Assembly: GCA_011009095.1 (NCBI GenBank)
Contig: VTPC01089649.1
Coordinates: forward strand, 126,514 to 190,513
Source: Ignelater luminosus
Lineage: Eukaryota > Arthropoda > Insecta > Coleoptera > Elateridae
Length of the DNA: 64,000 nt
Direction: 5' to 3'
The notes beneath the pieces were generated by a model, which was not told the DNA's origin, did no database searches, and saw only the letters and a list, made by a program, of their open reading frames with translations. The position numbers and the translations under genes are program-made. This document shows, piece after piece, positions 37,124 through 53,280 of the stretch (position 1 is its first letter; each line of letters begins with the position of its first letter).

Positions 37124-40100
37124 GATTGTTTGCTTGTAACATATCAGTAGATGAAAGAACAAAATGACTACATTTTTTCTTTAATAGTTAGGCAAAGAAC
37201 ACTCTAGATAAGCACCAGAATTTAAACAAGACCCATACCGAGAAGAGTTATTACTAAAGGTTCCTAGCAAATGTGATTGGGTTAGGAGATGCCATAGCAC
37301 CTTGGGTCTCAAGGGTGTTGGGTCCTCACAAGATACAAATGACAAACCTCATTGTGCTAAAGGCAGACTTCCTGTGTTGGCCTGGAACTCCAAGAGACCA
37401 CCATGCTCCAAAGAGAGTTTGATATGGATAAGCCTTAGCATCCCTAGCAAATATCCCAGTCTGCTTCTTGTTCCACAAGAAATGTGAAATTACTAACAAT
37501 TAATTTTTACTCACATTTATCTCATTTCAGGCCTTTGGGGATTCTCAGAGGCACAAACTCATAACCAGAGTCGTATATCAGAGTGGGCATGTTCAAATTA
37601 ATTTTTCTTGGGTATTTCATGGGAGAGGGCTCCCCTCAAGCTCTAAGCAATATTTATGGGGGGCATGTAATTTTTTCATTGAAAACACAGTACTAATAGA
37701 TTACCTTTTGTTCATACTTCGGTACTTAATAGCAGCTAAAAGGATTTTCCAGTCAGTTCTTCTTGCGAGCCTTAAGGCAGACTAAATCAAAAACTGTTAA
37801 GATTCAGAAGTAATCATGTATCAGCACGTTCAAGACACAACACATTAATTTAAAGATTTATTGTACAAAGCACATTTAAATAGTGGTACAATATCTTAAC
37901 TTAAAAGAAAATATATTACCAACAACCAAACCAATAACATTAATCTAGGTAACATTTGCTTTACAGAAAAAAAGATCTTAATAGTGAATATGCACAATTG
38001 ATATTAAAAAAAAAAGAACTTAATAATAGTACCAATTACTTTTATAAAAAGCAATTAAAATTCTACATATGGAAGGTGGGTACTTAATTTACGAAGGGAC
38101 TGATGGAACACTTAAAATGCAATTTAAGTGAAATTTCAGTAACTGCCTTTTTAATACTCATCAGAAAATTATAGGTCAGGGTTTTGGAATGTTACACAGT
38201 AACATTAAGATATGAGTAATTAATTCACAGTCTGCTAATTTATCAAATTGGAAATTTAAAAAAAAATAAAACCAGTATTTACAAATTTATAGTTGTTACT
38301 GGTTAATATAAAATTTATGTTACACATAATTTTTGCAAAATATGGATGAAATCTGAAGGACGCATTTACTAATTTGGTTTTTTTTGTTAATGACTTTTTA
38401 TTTATTTTATGTTTTAACAGCACATTTTTAAACACCTAATTAATCTAGATCTTAAAAGTAAATCTCACTTTTCTTTATTTACCTACGTTCTTTACATATT
38501 ATCCAATTTTGGACATAATACTTAGTTAACATGTACATTGGCCATTTATATTTCACTGCTATGAAATACCTTCCTTTTAAAATCATCACCATTAAACCTT
38601 GCTAAAACTTTTAATTACAGCAACCAATACGTACACTTAAATATTGTAAAAACTAATAGACTAAAAAACTTTACAAAGTACGCAATACAAAAGATAAATT
38701 TATATTTTCTTCGAATATAACGTAAAGAGAAATCGGAATTGTGAAGTAACTTTGGTTTACCAAATGTGACATGCAAGTTTTTAAAATCTGCATCCATTAG
38801 ACGCATTTCCTTTATTAAACTTATACCATTTTTTTTCTATCAAACTAGTAGTCATTAAAACAATTTTAATCAATAGTTTCGGTGATTTATGTTCAAGTTA
38901 AAATGATTGTAAAAACACACCCATCATTTACAGGGACACTTTAGAATATTACTCATCTTTCACAGCCTCCTTTAAAATTAAAAATTAACTGCTTATAAAC
39001 ATACAAATTTGGAATTTAAATTCCAGCATTCACTGATTAAAAACTTTGTATATAAAAAGTTTGTTATAATCTACTGTGAAAGTGACAAATATATATTTAA
39101 AAATTAGCAACAGCCACAGTGTGTCTAGATTTGTAAACGTAATATTTTTAAAACAATTAATACAAGTGCATACTATTGTTAGGTACTGTATTGATGAATA
39201 CAAAGGTAAGTTTAAATAAGGCTGTATATATTTAAATAAAAATTAATTTCAGGTACTATATAGGAAAGAAACATCTAAAATGTAATGTCTCAAGGCACAC
39301 TGCATTACAAAATTGAAGTGTTTATTTTTGGTAGAAATATTATCAAACAGTTATTACTTCTTTCCAAATCAATTTCTTAGTTATCATCGTATTTTGAACT
39401 GCCATCTTTAAAACCATTTCTCAGAAGCAGAAATTGGCCATTAAAAATAAAACCAAAGTATACGATCAATATTTAAAGAAAATCAATCTATTTATCAACT
39501 ACAAAAAAATTACAACAAAAGTTTCTTACATATTCTAAATTGTTCAAATGCATGTTACATAAATGTTACTCAATTGTGTCACTGTTTCAACAAAACAGCA
39601 TTTTCCTATACGTAACTTTTTATGAACGTCCTAGACAAATATTTATATGAATGTTTAATACAAGAAAACTTGAGTTGTAAATATACATGCTATCATTGTA
39701 TATGCAGTTACAAATTTATATAGTTATAAAAGACATACATATATAAAAAGAATCAATTTTTTTGTATAAACTTAAAACTAATCAACCAAAATATCATCGT
39801 GGAACATTCAAATATTTGCCTCGGTAACACTGTTCATATTCCATTATAATAACCTTTCGTTGGTACAAAAGTATTATATTTACAACCAGAATGAACTTCT
39901 GGCACCTATGATTCGAAACATCTACAGGAAAACATTTTTATACATACAAGTGATTGTTTTCAGCCACCAAACAATATTACTTCGTAACTCACTTTCACAG
40001 TAATATGCCATGTAATATTAAAACATAATAAAACTTATAAAGAGTATACAATTACCTAACAGAATAATGAGAACGAGTAAACATTTACAGCAACGTGTAT

Positions 40101-40791
40101 ATGCGGCATTTCAAACAGCATGTGCCATATTACATTGTTGGAATTTTTCAATGTTGAGGGTTATCAATTTGACAATTTCTTTGAAAATACCATTTAAGGA
40201 CACCCTGTAATATTTACATTACAAGCGAAACTATACAAGTTTATTTATACAACTATACTATACCTATAAATAGAAAGAAAAGTCAAACAAAAAATGTATC
40301 AAAAGATATTAACTTTAGGGGGTCTTATTTACAGACAGTAAATTATACTTTAGCTCAAACGGGACACATCTAAATCAAATCAAAAACATAATAAACTAAG
40401 TAGACGTTAAGTAAAAATTGACATACGCAATTATCAAGATTAATGAAGAGAAATGGTGTATAGCTTAATAATAAACATACTTTTCATTGTAGTGTACCGC
40501 TAGTCACTTCGTAAAAATAATTGAAAATTACTACTACAATCACAGATTAACAAGTAACATATTTTATAAAACTTTACACTATGCACATTTCCTTCAATGT
40601 TACGTTATATACCTATTTTATATATATAATATATATATTTTTTAAATTTTGTTTTCGTAATACTTAGACGTAACTGCAAGACAATGTTCTCAAAAACAAA
40701 CGAAATGAACAGTTTTTCCAAATGCAAAGAACTTTGTTTTGCAGGTAAAATCTAATAAACAATTCTTCCAGCTGTAGCCGAGTGTAACAAT
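37124..40791. other. Long AT-rich gap, possible 3' UTR of a minus-strand transcript
   Basis: No supported exon. The stretch from about 37850 is very AT-rich and could be a long 3' UTR following the minus-strand stop at 40792, but nothing proves that. The small frame at 37302-37487 has somewhat higher GC but no domain. 40200 has acaccctgtaa, another repeat-tip-like word. Confidence 0.4.
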
Positions 40792-40980
40792 TCATGTAGG
40801 TGTGGGAGTTGTAGAAGAATCGAGATTAGTAAAGAAAGCTGATGTTTTACGCATCGTGATCAGCTTAGGAGAATCGGGCATATCTGGTGGTGACCCAATT
40901 GGTGACGGTGGTTCATCTGCAACCAACGTACTTGCGAGACAGCTAGGGCACCTGAACACACGGCCAAGCCGAGTGCCAGG
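40792..40980 (-). CDS. Probable terminal coding exon, identity unknown
   Basis: A 63-codon minus-strand frame, opened by an acceptor-like gaagtag at 40981 and ending TGA at 40792. It is GC-richer than all its surroundings and encodes a Ser/Pro/Thr-rich segment including VADEPPSPIGSPPDMPDSPK and ending SSTTPTPT. It lies 550 bases downstream of the CK2 alpha gene on the same strand. Spliced from the strong donor at the end of CK2 alpha (gtag|gtgagt, phase 1), the first bases would instead be read in another frame to give a short WHSAWPCVQVP tail. Splicing in the Pro-rich frame needs a weaker phase-0 donor. It may be an alternative CK2 alpha 3' exon or belong to another gene. The plus-strand frame at 40802-41104 over the same bases is probably a shadow. 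Confidence 0.45.
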   Translation of the reverse strand, partial: PGTRLGRVFRCPSCLASTLVADEPPSPIGSPPDMPDSPKLITMRKTSAFFTNLDSSTTPTPT

Positions 40981-41527
40981 CTACTTCATTACCCGCAAAA
41001 GATGTGAAGATTATACTCAATTTTCTTCACAAAAAAAACAAAATTCAAAACATAAGCATATCATAGTTAAAACAACAAAATGGAAATTAAAAACACAAAT
41101 TTAAACCGCTTTTTATTTACATGTAAAGAAAAAAAAGTACAAAAGTGAATCGTTATCATTTGCTGATGTTCAACTCCATCAGTTTATTTACACCTATCGT
41201 TTGAATAATTTATATAGTACAGTGTCTTTTTTTAATTATTTTATTAAAAAAAAAATTAATCATCCAACTAATAACATAATATTTTTACAACTGATAATAA
41301 ATATTTAGTAGGAGTACATTAATCAAAAATCAAAGCAGTGCTGCTACACGTTACGATTTAAAAAAATATATTTAATAAATCCCCAAAAACTCAACTAATT
41401 CTTATTTTAAAATTAATTACTTTAATAAAATTCGTTCTTTCTAGATTTCATAAACTTAAAAGTAGCAACACTGCGTGATATATGCAGGCAAATACATGGC
41501 TGAGTGATAAGTTAATTTACCTTCCAG
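40981..41527. other. Intron or 3' flank of CK2 alpha
   Basis: AT-rich. tttatt words near 41183 would be AATAAA on the minus strand and could serve the stop at 41528. Confidence 0.4.
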
Positions 41528-43272
<1,745 letters not shown>

Positions 43273-44119
43273 ATTTTTCTTACGAATGCTGGCGCCTTCC
43301 CCTGCGCTGTTTACTAATCCCCTGGCATATGTTCCAATAACTTCAGCAGCAACCACTGCAACCATAACCAATTACTAGGGGTTAACATGTGTAGCACACC
43401 ATAAGGCCAGTGAGAGTTTCAGACTAACACTGCCCCAAAGTTACCTTGTTTTAAGCACAGTTTTGCTAATCTAGAACATATAATCAGCATTACAATTTAT
43501 CAGCATCTTCAAATATTGCAATCCACATATTTTAACAGCCTTGTATAAGACAAGCGCACGCCATTCCTCTTTACTAGTCTTTACTTTAGAAAGATTGGCT
43601 AAGCCTACACTTGCAAGTTAAAAACATCATACCTAGTGCATGCCGGAGAAAATTTTATCACATATATAACAGCGTCTACTACACATTTGAACGGAAACTT
43701 GTAAAATATTAACCACTTCAGAAATCACCAAAGGTCTTAGTTAGAACAAGCCGGCTTCCCAATGAGTTCAATCCAAGATGGAGTTACATCCCGCCACGAT
43801 ACACCTCTTGCGTACGAAGCTATCTGTTAAAGTCCCACGTTCTGGTATATTGCATACCCCTCTAAAAGTACATTGAACGAAAACAGGGGCGTACTATAAA
43901 CATATCGCGAGTTTATCTAACTGATTTACGAAGTTATATATTGCATCGCCGATTAAAATTTAACCTTTCCAATAAATAAATATATTTTTCTTAACTCAAT
44001 TCTCACTGTGGATCTAATTTAAACGGAAGAAAATTTTTAACATTTATTTTGTAATACGTACCTGTGGTCAGATGACTCAGTTTTCCACCACCGAAGAAGT
44101 TATCTATATTTGTAAGCAT
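43273..44119 (-). other. Upstream CK2 alpha exon with possible in-frame 47-residue N-terminal extension
   Basis: An ATG at 44119 opens MLTNIDNFFGGGKLSHLTT up to the donor cacag|gtacgt (exon 44119-44062). A good acceptor (ggttgcag) at 43356 leads into [19 protein letters not shown] and on, without stop, to the canonical CK2 alpha ATG at 43272. Phase agrees (58 + 83 bases = 47 codons). This could be a 5' UTR that happens to be open, or a real N-terminally extended isoform. The 706-base intron contains nothing else. Confidence 0.5.
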
Positions 44120-47100
44120 AATCGCCAGAATTTTGCAGTAATAGATGGCATTTCTGCTGGCAGATGTTACCCACGATGCATTTCTGTTACAATAATTGCA
44201 ATGTTATAGAAAAATTCAAAATAATAATTTGAACAAAGTAAAAGCAATTTTATTTATTTACTAATCTTATCAAGACAAGTTCAGTATTTTAATTTTATTA
44301 AATAAATATTACTTCTAATAACTAAAGATTTAGCCATACAAAGAGCACTTCTTACAATAATTGCTTTGTGTTGCATGAAGAAATGAAATAAAACAAAACC
44401 AACGGAAGTACAAACTAAACAAAAGCAGAACAAAAATATAAGTATCGTATTAGGATATATTCTAAATATATTTTAGAATTTATTAAAATCTCTTTCTTGA
44501 AGAATGTAGAATAATAATTAAAACTGTAAAAAATTATTTGCCATAAAAACGATAATAAAAAGTGGAAGCGGCATATGCAAAGCAAGGATCATCAAAGACT
44601 TGTTTGTTGTTTACACCATCTATTATTGTTGTTATTGTAACTTGATGCTCATCGCATATTTTTTCGTAGCATCTTTTTCAGGGGCGTAGATAAAGGGAGG
44701 TATTACCTCTAAAGAATTTTAACCAGTTGAATAAAAATTAAATACATTTGAAACTAAAAAGTATAAGATTATCTTTGTAATTTTATTATGTTTGATTTTT
44801 ATTTTAATACTCCCCCTCCTAAGTTTCTAGTCAACTACGGGCTCCATTTGAGAATTTTATCTTTTCTAGTTAATTTTCAAAAATTTCTTCCTCTTTAAAT
44901 GTACCATACCATTAAATAAAAAACAGTCAAGTTCATATAAAAAAATAATTGTAAAACAGATTTTTGTTAGCCAGGTTATAAATATCAAATGATTGACATA
45001 ATTAGAGACAAATTTAAATATTTAAATAGGTAGGTACGTTCAATGAATTCATCATCAATTCGTATTGAAGGTAGCGCTATTTTGCGCTAAGATCTCGTAA
45101 GCTTTCGCTGGAGCGCTGACTTTTATAGCGTACTTTTTTTATGTTGAAATAGCTGACAGCCCATTTCAGCAAAATTGAAAGTGGCTTTTCGTTTTGAGGT
45201 TAAAAGTAAAGATTATCTCGTTCAGGTACAGCAAATTTTGTAAAGCTAAGAGCTGAATTGCTGAGTTTATTGAATGTACCTAAATGTTTTTCTTGAAACG
45301 TCGCCTTTCGTGATTTGATTCACGATGTAAAAATTCCACTTTTTCTATTAATTATTTTATTAGCATCACAGGAACACAGCCGTTTCTTGGCAGTTCTGTT
45401 AATTCTTATTGTATTGACAAAAAAATGAATATTCCTGTGATACTAAAATCATTAGAGCAGTAAAGCATATCTTAATATATATTTGACGTTTCTTATTAAT
45501 CTTAAAATACGTTTTCTTATCCTTTAAAAATATTATTAGTAGTAGTAGTGGTAGAATTTTCCCCACAAAAGAGAAAGTTAAACAGAAACAAAAGAAAGAT
45601 GAAACAAATAAGTTTTAGGTCAAGATTTTTACTCAATAAACAAGAAACAGAAACCAACTAGAAATAATAATTTTAACCATAATATAGCTATGAACAATTG
45701 TTAAAATGGAAGAAAATGGAGTCTTAGGCTATAATTCAAAAAAACTGGGTTTTTGTTTTTACTAATAAATGTGTCTCAAGAAATTTGGGCGTCAATAATG
45801 CGTATTCAAATTTTTTGCAGCTGAGCAAATATAAAGACTATTAACTTTGGGACACTCTGTACACATATAACCTCTCTCATTTTGCTCATTTCTACCAGCA
45901 AATTATTATTTTCTTACTTTAACTAAGTATTCTTTCTATAAAATCAAATTTCTGAATAAAATTTAATAAAATAAAAATTCACTAATTTTAATTAATTATT
46001 TTTAACAATAAGCATTGGCTGTGTATAAAAAGTGTTTCATCGAATTACTCCATTAATCAGTTCAAGATTCATGTACTAAGTTGAACAGAAAGTTAGTATG
46101 GACTCTTCTCAGTTCTATATAATCGAAAAGCAGAGCAGTTATAAATTTTGTTGGCAGGCTTGTAATTATAATTACTTTGCTTTGAAGGATATGGAAAAAT
46201 GTAGAGGAAAGATTTGCTTTGATGCCATCTAATCTGATCTATATCACTTGATGATTAGGTATGTGAGAAGAAGGATTCCAATGTCTACTACAATGGCAGT
46301 ACTTAACTCGTGTTTTCAATGAAATACTCTGTATATTCTAAATATACTGAAACACTGAAATCTAAAACAAAAATTCCCAACTACTGATGTATATTATCAT
46401 ACAGTATCCAAACTTTTTCAGACTTTTACTGGAAAATTTAGAAGAATAACGAATATAAAGCCTGGTGGGCCACCTAATTTTCCAGTTTTGGATTTTTCTA
46501 TATAGTAGTTTTTAAGCGGAGATGATTTGTGAGATCCTATCAACAAATGAATTAACTTGTAATTAGGTCTGTCGAGTAATAACACCAGCAGTTGTTACAA
46601 AAATCGCGTCATCGTCTAGAAACCAATATAGTGATTACATTGTGGGAGATATTTAAATAATGATATTTTGTATCAGTCAGTTGGTTTGGTTTTTATAAGT
46701 CATCAATTATTATGCAATAAAAGGCACTTTTCCAGATTTATCAGCTTACGGCCAGAGAAAGTCCAAAGTATATCATTAGATAGAAATTTCCATTAGCTTT
46801 GAAAGTATCCAGAAATGTAGGTACAGGATGTTTTATTGAGAAAACAATCATTATAACCATTACTGTATTAAAATAGTAAGTGTAAAGTAATAAAGTTACA
46901 GCTCAAATGATGCCAACTTTTTCTTTTACATTTTCACTGTGTCTTTAATAACAAAGGATTTATACTTTATAGGCTGGTTAACAAAATTCAAGCATCTTAT
47001 TTTTGTGTTTTTATTTATTTTCATTTGAGACTTTAACTGAAATCTTACCATGAAGAAAATAGCCATTATCATTGCAAATTTCGTGATAGCTTAAGTAAGT

Positions 47101-47745
47101 AAAAAGGAAATCTAAATGTAATAAATTATGATAACAATAATCTTTTAGTCACCAGTGCAAATATACTGGAAGGTTATTTATTGTACTGGTTGTCACTTGC
47201 AATCCTGCTTATAGGGACTACAATAATAAGTGCAGAGTTTGGTCTATTAAAACATCTAACATTTTTTAAATTTAATGGAATGCTCATAACACGACCCAAT
47301 TTGTTTATGTGGACTTTGTTCTTCAACTGTCTCCTTTTCTTATACTGGTTGTCACCTGCAATTCTGCTTATATAGGAACAATACGTTGGAAGAACTTAAA
47401 TGGCATATGGTTAAGTAAGACAGAGAATTCCACTTTATTGTAAGATTTAGTAGAACTATTTTCACATGTAAAAAGCAAGCCATCAGAATCTCACATTAAT
47501 TTATTGATATATTACACTTACACTGTATAAACATTTGATACTTCGTTGTTTTTGCGCAATTTCAACATTAATTAGTCACTACGTGGTCTTTTAATATTTT
47601 TAAGTAATCTAAAACTCAAAGTTCTTTAGTTCATATACTCTTTGAATATTAAAGCTATAAAAGTACAAAATTACATTTCAATATAAAAAATTTATTAATG
47701 AACGAAACAAAGTTATGAGTGTTCATAACAAAATTCATAAAATAT
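44120..47745. other. Intergenic gap between CK2 alpha and TRAPPC8
   Basis: No supported gene. It holds a possible repeat at 44681-44850 (caggggcgtagataaaggga at one end, a GC-richer ctcccctt-like region at the other) and a duplicated repeat word at 47181 and 47342. A minus-strand AATAAA (plus tttatt at 47691-47696) about 50 bases after the TRAPPC8 stop is its likely polyadenylation signal. Confidence 0.5.
47181..47400 (+). repeat. Two tandemly spaced copies of a dispersed repeat word
   Basis: tactggttgtcacttgcaat (about 47183) and tactggttgtcacctgcaat (about 47343) are 160 bases apart. The second is followed by acttaaatggcatatggtta. A third copy at 59171 (accgactgtcacttgcaatc, then tttaaatggcatacgttta) shows the same order of words, so this is a dispersed repeat, family unknown. 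Confidence 0.5.
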
Positions 47746-50700
47746 TTACAAAACATCTGATAATGTAACATTTTGTTGATTAATACTTCTAACAGTCAAA
47801 AAACCTAAAGCTTGAAGATCTTGTAACACCGGTTCAGGGTGCAAGTTATTCTGACACCAAACTTCTAATCGTCCACCTAAATCATATACACCTGGTGAAG
47901 ACACAGCCACATTCAACATAATCACTTCTGAACTTAAAGGAGGAATGGTTTTCACAGTGCCACTAAAACCAACCCATCGATAGTCTTTCGAAGGATAGGG
48001 ACAGAATAAGTTTGGTCTAAGTGGTAGAGGTGAAGCGCTGTAAATTAAAGTATAATGTAATAAATTTTGATAAAGTACATGTCTCAGTTACCTGTTTGTT
48101 CCAGCAGTATTTACAGTAATTACTGATTCAACATGAGAATCATTATGAATAGATATCTTAACAGGAATGATACAAACTTCACTTTCTTCGAAATTATGAT
48201 CAACGTATGGACTGTTGATGATTCCCATTGAAACTTGGGTACGTAATTCTTCCATAGAATCCTTTTCTGTTTTTGGAACCTGCACCTCTGATGGCTGATT
48301 GGGATCATATAAAACGATTGTTCCATCGCCATCTTGACCATTTTCATCGTTATATCTAATTCTTTCAATTGGAACAACTGTTTGACCACTACCTATTTTT
48401 TCATTTTTAAAATTATCTATTACGCGTGCTTTCCATTGGAAAAATAGCATCCCTTCTCTAACCGACTTATTTTTAGTTATCACAGTATCATCAAAAATGT
48501 TAATCTTACTTTGTTCAATCCCCTTTGCAAAATCTACATATGCTAAGTTTTTAGTAGTAGAAGTTTCATTAACTAATGGGATTTCATAATATTTATCATA
48601 TTTGGTAATGCGCCGTTCACCTCTTAATAACAAATAAGTAGACTGTTCTGAATTGACAGTCAGAGATTGAATATCTCTAAGATTCTCTAAAGATTTTAAT
48701 TTCCAACAAGAACTAAGCAATCCCGCTTTTAAAAGAGTTATTTCACTTAATGTATTTAAATAAACTTTGTTCATATTAGTTGCCTTAACTTCAAAAAGTA
48801 ATTCTTTTACATCTTCCGATTTACAACTTTCTGTAACACCAAGTTGAATTTTCAAGGATTCGTATATTTTAAGAATCCAAATATGTCTTATGAGACGATA
48901 CCTGGAAAACAAAAAGTTTTAAAAGAGAATGATACAAAAGAACGTGTACTACCTAGGTACACTAGTACTGTTGCAATTTTCATAATAAATTAGTAAGTCA
49001 ATGCATATTGGACCCTTAACATTTGGAGCTTTAATCCAAATATTTACAGAATAAGAATGTCCTGGTTCCAAACAACCATTTGGTAAAGCCACTTGCGTAA
49101 CATGATTTTTTCTAGCTATACGTTCTTTCACAGCAGGAACTTCCAAATCAACTACTTCCCTAACTTTCTGTGTTGTTTCACGAAATTCACAACTGGACAG
49201 AAGGTGTGGTGTAGAAGTTGCTAGAAAAACTTTATGCAAAGGGACACTACCTACATTCCTCATTTCCATTGTAACTGATTTTATTTCATTGCATAGCATA
49301 TCAATATTTATGTCTTCAAAATTAACCTACAGAAAACTAATAATTTATTTTGTATCGAGCAATAAGCAAAACGAACCTGAAGGCAAGGTGCTGGCGGCAT
49401 AATTGAAATTGGTAGCCCAATGCTTGGATCAGTACTTGTATCTTGAACTGCTTCTTTCTTCATATATCCTAGTTTTTTAAGGTCAAATAATTGTTTTCCA
49501 CTAACAGCAGTAACATCTTCAGAGCCATCTAAATCTAATATATTATAATATATTCCTTTTAATGATAGTTCGCCTACTATTAAAGGTGTAACAAACAAAA
49601 CTATTTCTTGCGAATTGTTACTTGGTAAAACAAGCGACTTAATAATGCTAGTCTTCAAAAAACTATCTGAATCACTATCGCTTTTCTCATTTGTTATAAC
49701 ATTACCATTTTCACTCTTGAACTTCCATAATAAATAAATGTCTTTTAAAGTTAGCGTTACCGATAAAGGATTATGTAATTTCAAAGAAACCTGAATTGGT
49801 TCATTGACAATTGCAATTAAATTACTGTTAATATTATCTTTCGTATAAAGAGTGATGACTGGTTTAAATATCAGTGGTAATGATCCTTGCGCTTCTTGTA
49901 CGATCATTTCTTCCAACTTAGACCATTTCTGTCTTGTTTCTGCATCGTCGCACGTTGCAAACGATATACCTAAAGCACGAACTTTTCCAGGAATAGACAA
50001 TGGTGGTGTTGGACCAACCAATATCTTTATTGCTTCAGACAATAATAGTGGTAATGACAAAGTGGGACTTTCTTGACTACATCCACTTTCAAGTAATATC
50101 TGTATCAACATCAAAAAGAAAATAAAAGAGAACTATAAGAGCATAATAAATTTACAACTTACCCGCTGTGTAGAGAGGTACTCTTTCAAGAAAAGAGTTT
50201 GTTGCTCAACAGACTGTTTACTTTGAATTGTTAATAATTTCGAAAATGAATCTGCAGCTTGTTCTAACAGGTTTAATCCTAATGATAACTTTCCAATGGT
50301 ATAATGTACATGGTCTTCTGCAAAACTCCATCCTTTATTCTGATAAACTTCTAATGCTTGTTTATAGCATCTAAGAGCATGTTTTTTCTGGGCAGCTTTG
50401 GAAAATCTATGTCCAGCTAGCACCATATGAAAAGCATATTTACGTACCATCGGAGAACGAACACAATTCAAAAAACAATATGCTGCTTGTTCTAGTAATA
50501 ATGCAGAGCGAAGATCTGATTCTTCACTAGTCATTCTTATCAACTGATGGGCAGCTTCACCATGTAGAGTACGACTCTTTAAGCATTCTGAACTAAGAAG
50601 GGTAGCTCTAGTTGCAAACTGAGCCATTCTATAGCAAAGTCACGTAAGTATATACTATAGTATACTATCATAAACATAAACTTACTTGCAAACATTTAAG

Positions 50701-52337
50701 TAAGTTACAATCCCTTCTTCAATATAATCACAAGTCTTTCGATTGCATTCGTTTGCCATAAAAGCAGCTAAAGCAGCCATTTCCAAAGCTCCAGCATAAT
50801 AAAACCAAGCTTGATCTGAATTAAAATCTCTTTTTGCTGCATGATACACTTGAAATGCCATATTGTAGTGACCAAACATGAAATAAAGATCGCCCAGTTT
50901 TCTCATTTGTAATTCTGGTGCATCCGAGGCATATCTGAAATTATAATGCACGCTTAATGCTTTTAAAATTAAATATCTGTATTTACACCTTACATAGGCA
51001 TATTGGAGCTTCCATTACTAGATCCTGCTTTGCTGGGAGTAAACCATCGCTTTGTAGCACTAAATAAAGATTTACTAACTCCTTTTTTATTGGAAACAAT
51101 TTCTGTAAGATTTTGTATTTGTCTTTCTACATAAGGCAATAAAGCACGAGTGCAAAACTCATGAATTAATAATTTTATCTGTTCTACATCACTGGTAGTT
51201 AAGTACATTCCATGCAAAGCATTACTCGATAGAGATTCTGCTTGAATTTCTTTCTCTAACAAAGCTTCGCTCTACAAAATATAAGATTTCAATCAAAGTT
51301 GAAAATAACTTTTTTTAAAATACTACATACTAATTTTTGAGCTTCCGTCTCGGGGCTCAGTGGATGGTATGGTAAATTAACTCCACTCTCTGCAGATTCC
51401 GGTCCTCCTTCTAAAGAACGAATTAATGATCTAGAGGCGCTGGGAGAATCATCAGGACTTGCTCGACTACTCTCTGTACTTTCAAAGGTTGTAGACACGT
51501 ACTGACTCCATGGATCAGGTAATTGTTCTTCAACTTGCCCTTGTGGTCTTGAATTAATCTTTAGTAAGAAAACCTTACCAATTCCATAACATAAATTTAA
51601 AGCATCGATTGCCTGTGTTGTTCTAAAACAAAATAATAGAAATTATGAATTTAAATTTTATCCCTATTTGCTACTATTACTTGTTATTATCTCCATCAAT
51701 ATTGTCATGAAGCAAAACATAATAACGTAATATGTGAGAACTGAACCATTTTGGTAATTTATTTGGTGCAACATTTTGTAGTTGATTTAGATTCTGATCA
51801 AGATGATTCATAGCTTCTACGGGATTCGCATCAGCTGATGAGACTACCAATATACATGCTAAATAATGTTTGGTAAATTCATGATCCGATGGAAATTGAA
51901 CTTGTAAAAACATATCTCTCCATGCTTCAAACCAAGGCGTGGATGTAGGTATTTGTAAATTATTTTCACCAATTTGTGTAAGTTGAGTTCTTGGTTCTGA
52001 TGCCTGAGCTACAGCTGCATTTAAAAGTTTTCGTGCAAGTGTTGGTTGTGGAGGACGAAAATTAACATCCATCAATTTAACTTTTAGGTTATGAATTATT
52101 ATTGCTCCACCACTTGCATCTTGCAGATTAACTAAAACAGAAATTCTTGGCAAGAGCAAATTGAAGATTATAATAATTACCATCAGCACTAAGCTTGCAA
52201 AACGGTTGAACTAATTCGACAAACGATAAATTATTTTTTTGACAAATTTGATCCACCGAAGAACTGCAAAGCACAGCCATTTGTGGAGTAAAAGCATTTT
52301 TGATAAATTCTTGCGGAGTCAATTTACATTGTGCCAT
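47746..52337 (-). CDS. TRAPPC8: TRAPPC8, TRAPP III trafficking complex subunit, 10 exons
   Basis: Exons 52337-52181, 52131-51681, 51622-51331, 51271-50994, 50934-50686, 50628-50163, 50099-49377, 49326-48953, 48901-48092 and 48037-47746 join in frame to 1363 aa, close to the vertebrate length of about 1430. Family blocks are clear: FVELVQPFCKLSAD; TPWFEAWRDMFLQ, HEFTKHYLACILVVSSADAN and LPKWFSSHILRYYVLLHDN (exon 2); LLKINSRPQGQVEEQLPDPW and SQY (exon 3); KRWFTPSK (exon 4); APELQMRKLGDLYFMFGHYN and AGALEMAALAAFM (exon 5). The second half consists of beta-rich Ig-like trafficking segments. TRAPPC8 is specific to TRAPP III, a Rab1 exchange factor complex acting in ER-Golgi traffic and autophagy. 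The first intron is only 49 bases. No damage seen. Confidence 0.95.
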
Positions 52338-53280
52338 TTTTAGAGTACTCCACCTTCAAACTATTGCACTTCTATAAACAATTTTCTGTAAAAATAATGT
52401 AATCACATTTCATTCATATAAACAGAGTTTTAGATTTTCTTACCAAACAAGTATCATTCAGAATTGGAAAGTGTTAATGAAGAAGGCGTCGTTATTTTGT
52501 ACATATTGATAGAACAATTACTTAGCACGCTAGTAATATCATAATCATAATTTCAATATCAATAAAAGCCGAATGCTGACAATGAGATATTCATAATTCA
52601 CTTTATTTTCACTATTAGGAAGACCCATATCAAATCTACTGCAGAGTGGCCAACATAAACACTTGAATGTCAAAAAAGTCTATAGACCTATAGATTGCAG
52701 TATTGACAACTTTACCTACACAACAAAATCACGGAATATCAAAGAGGAATTTAGCTGAATTTAGTCAAATTATTAATCCAATCTTCAAAAACTAAAACTA
52801 CTGGGTTTCGTTCAGAAACTAAGCTCGGACTAAATAAAACGCATTCGCAGTACTTTAATCACGTTCAGAAATAACAAGAGTGCGTCCTACCACATCTTGC
52901 GTGTTCAGATTTTGAAAGTACAAACGTCCGGAACGCAATCTTTTAAACTCATCCTAAACTGGGTACAAAAGAGTAAAAACAATAAAAATTGATGAAAATT
53001 ACAATTCTTATGAAGTTATGTTCGTATTTAATCAATTCATGCGTTATTAATATCAGTTATAACCGATATAACACATAACATTTATATTATTCATTTTTTT
53101 TCAAACTTCGAAGTTCGAATATCGAACTTTTAAAGTAAATATAGGTTAGAATTTATTTGTTTACATTTTCTGTGTTTACAGCTCTGCTCCAAAGCGTTCG
53201 GAAAATTATACAATTGGAGCGCGTTCCGACTAATTTGAATCTAAAAATCTTTAAGAAAAATAAGTTCGATTAATATTTTT
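52338..53280. other. 5' flank of TRAPPC8
   Basis: Non-coding, AT-rich; presumably contains the TRAPPC8 promoter, with no clear core motif recognised. Confidence 0.4.

Noticed and set aside
40802-41104. 100-codon plus-strand frame over the CK2 alpha 3' region
   Set aside because: It overlaps the minus-strand Ser/Pro-rich frame, has no domain, and runs on into Lys/Asn-rich AT-rich sequence. It is more likely a shadow of the minus-strand exon.
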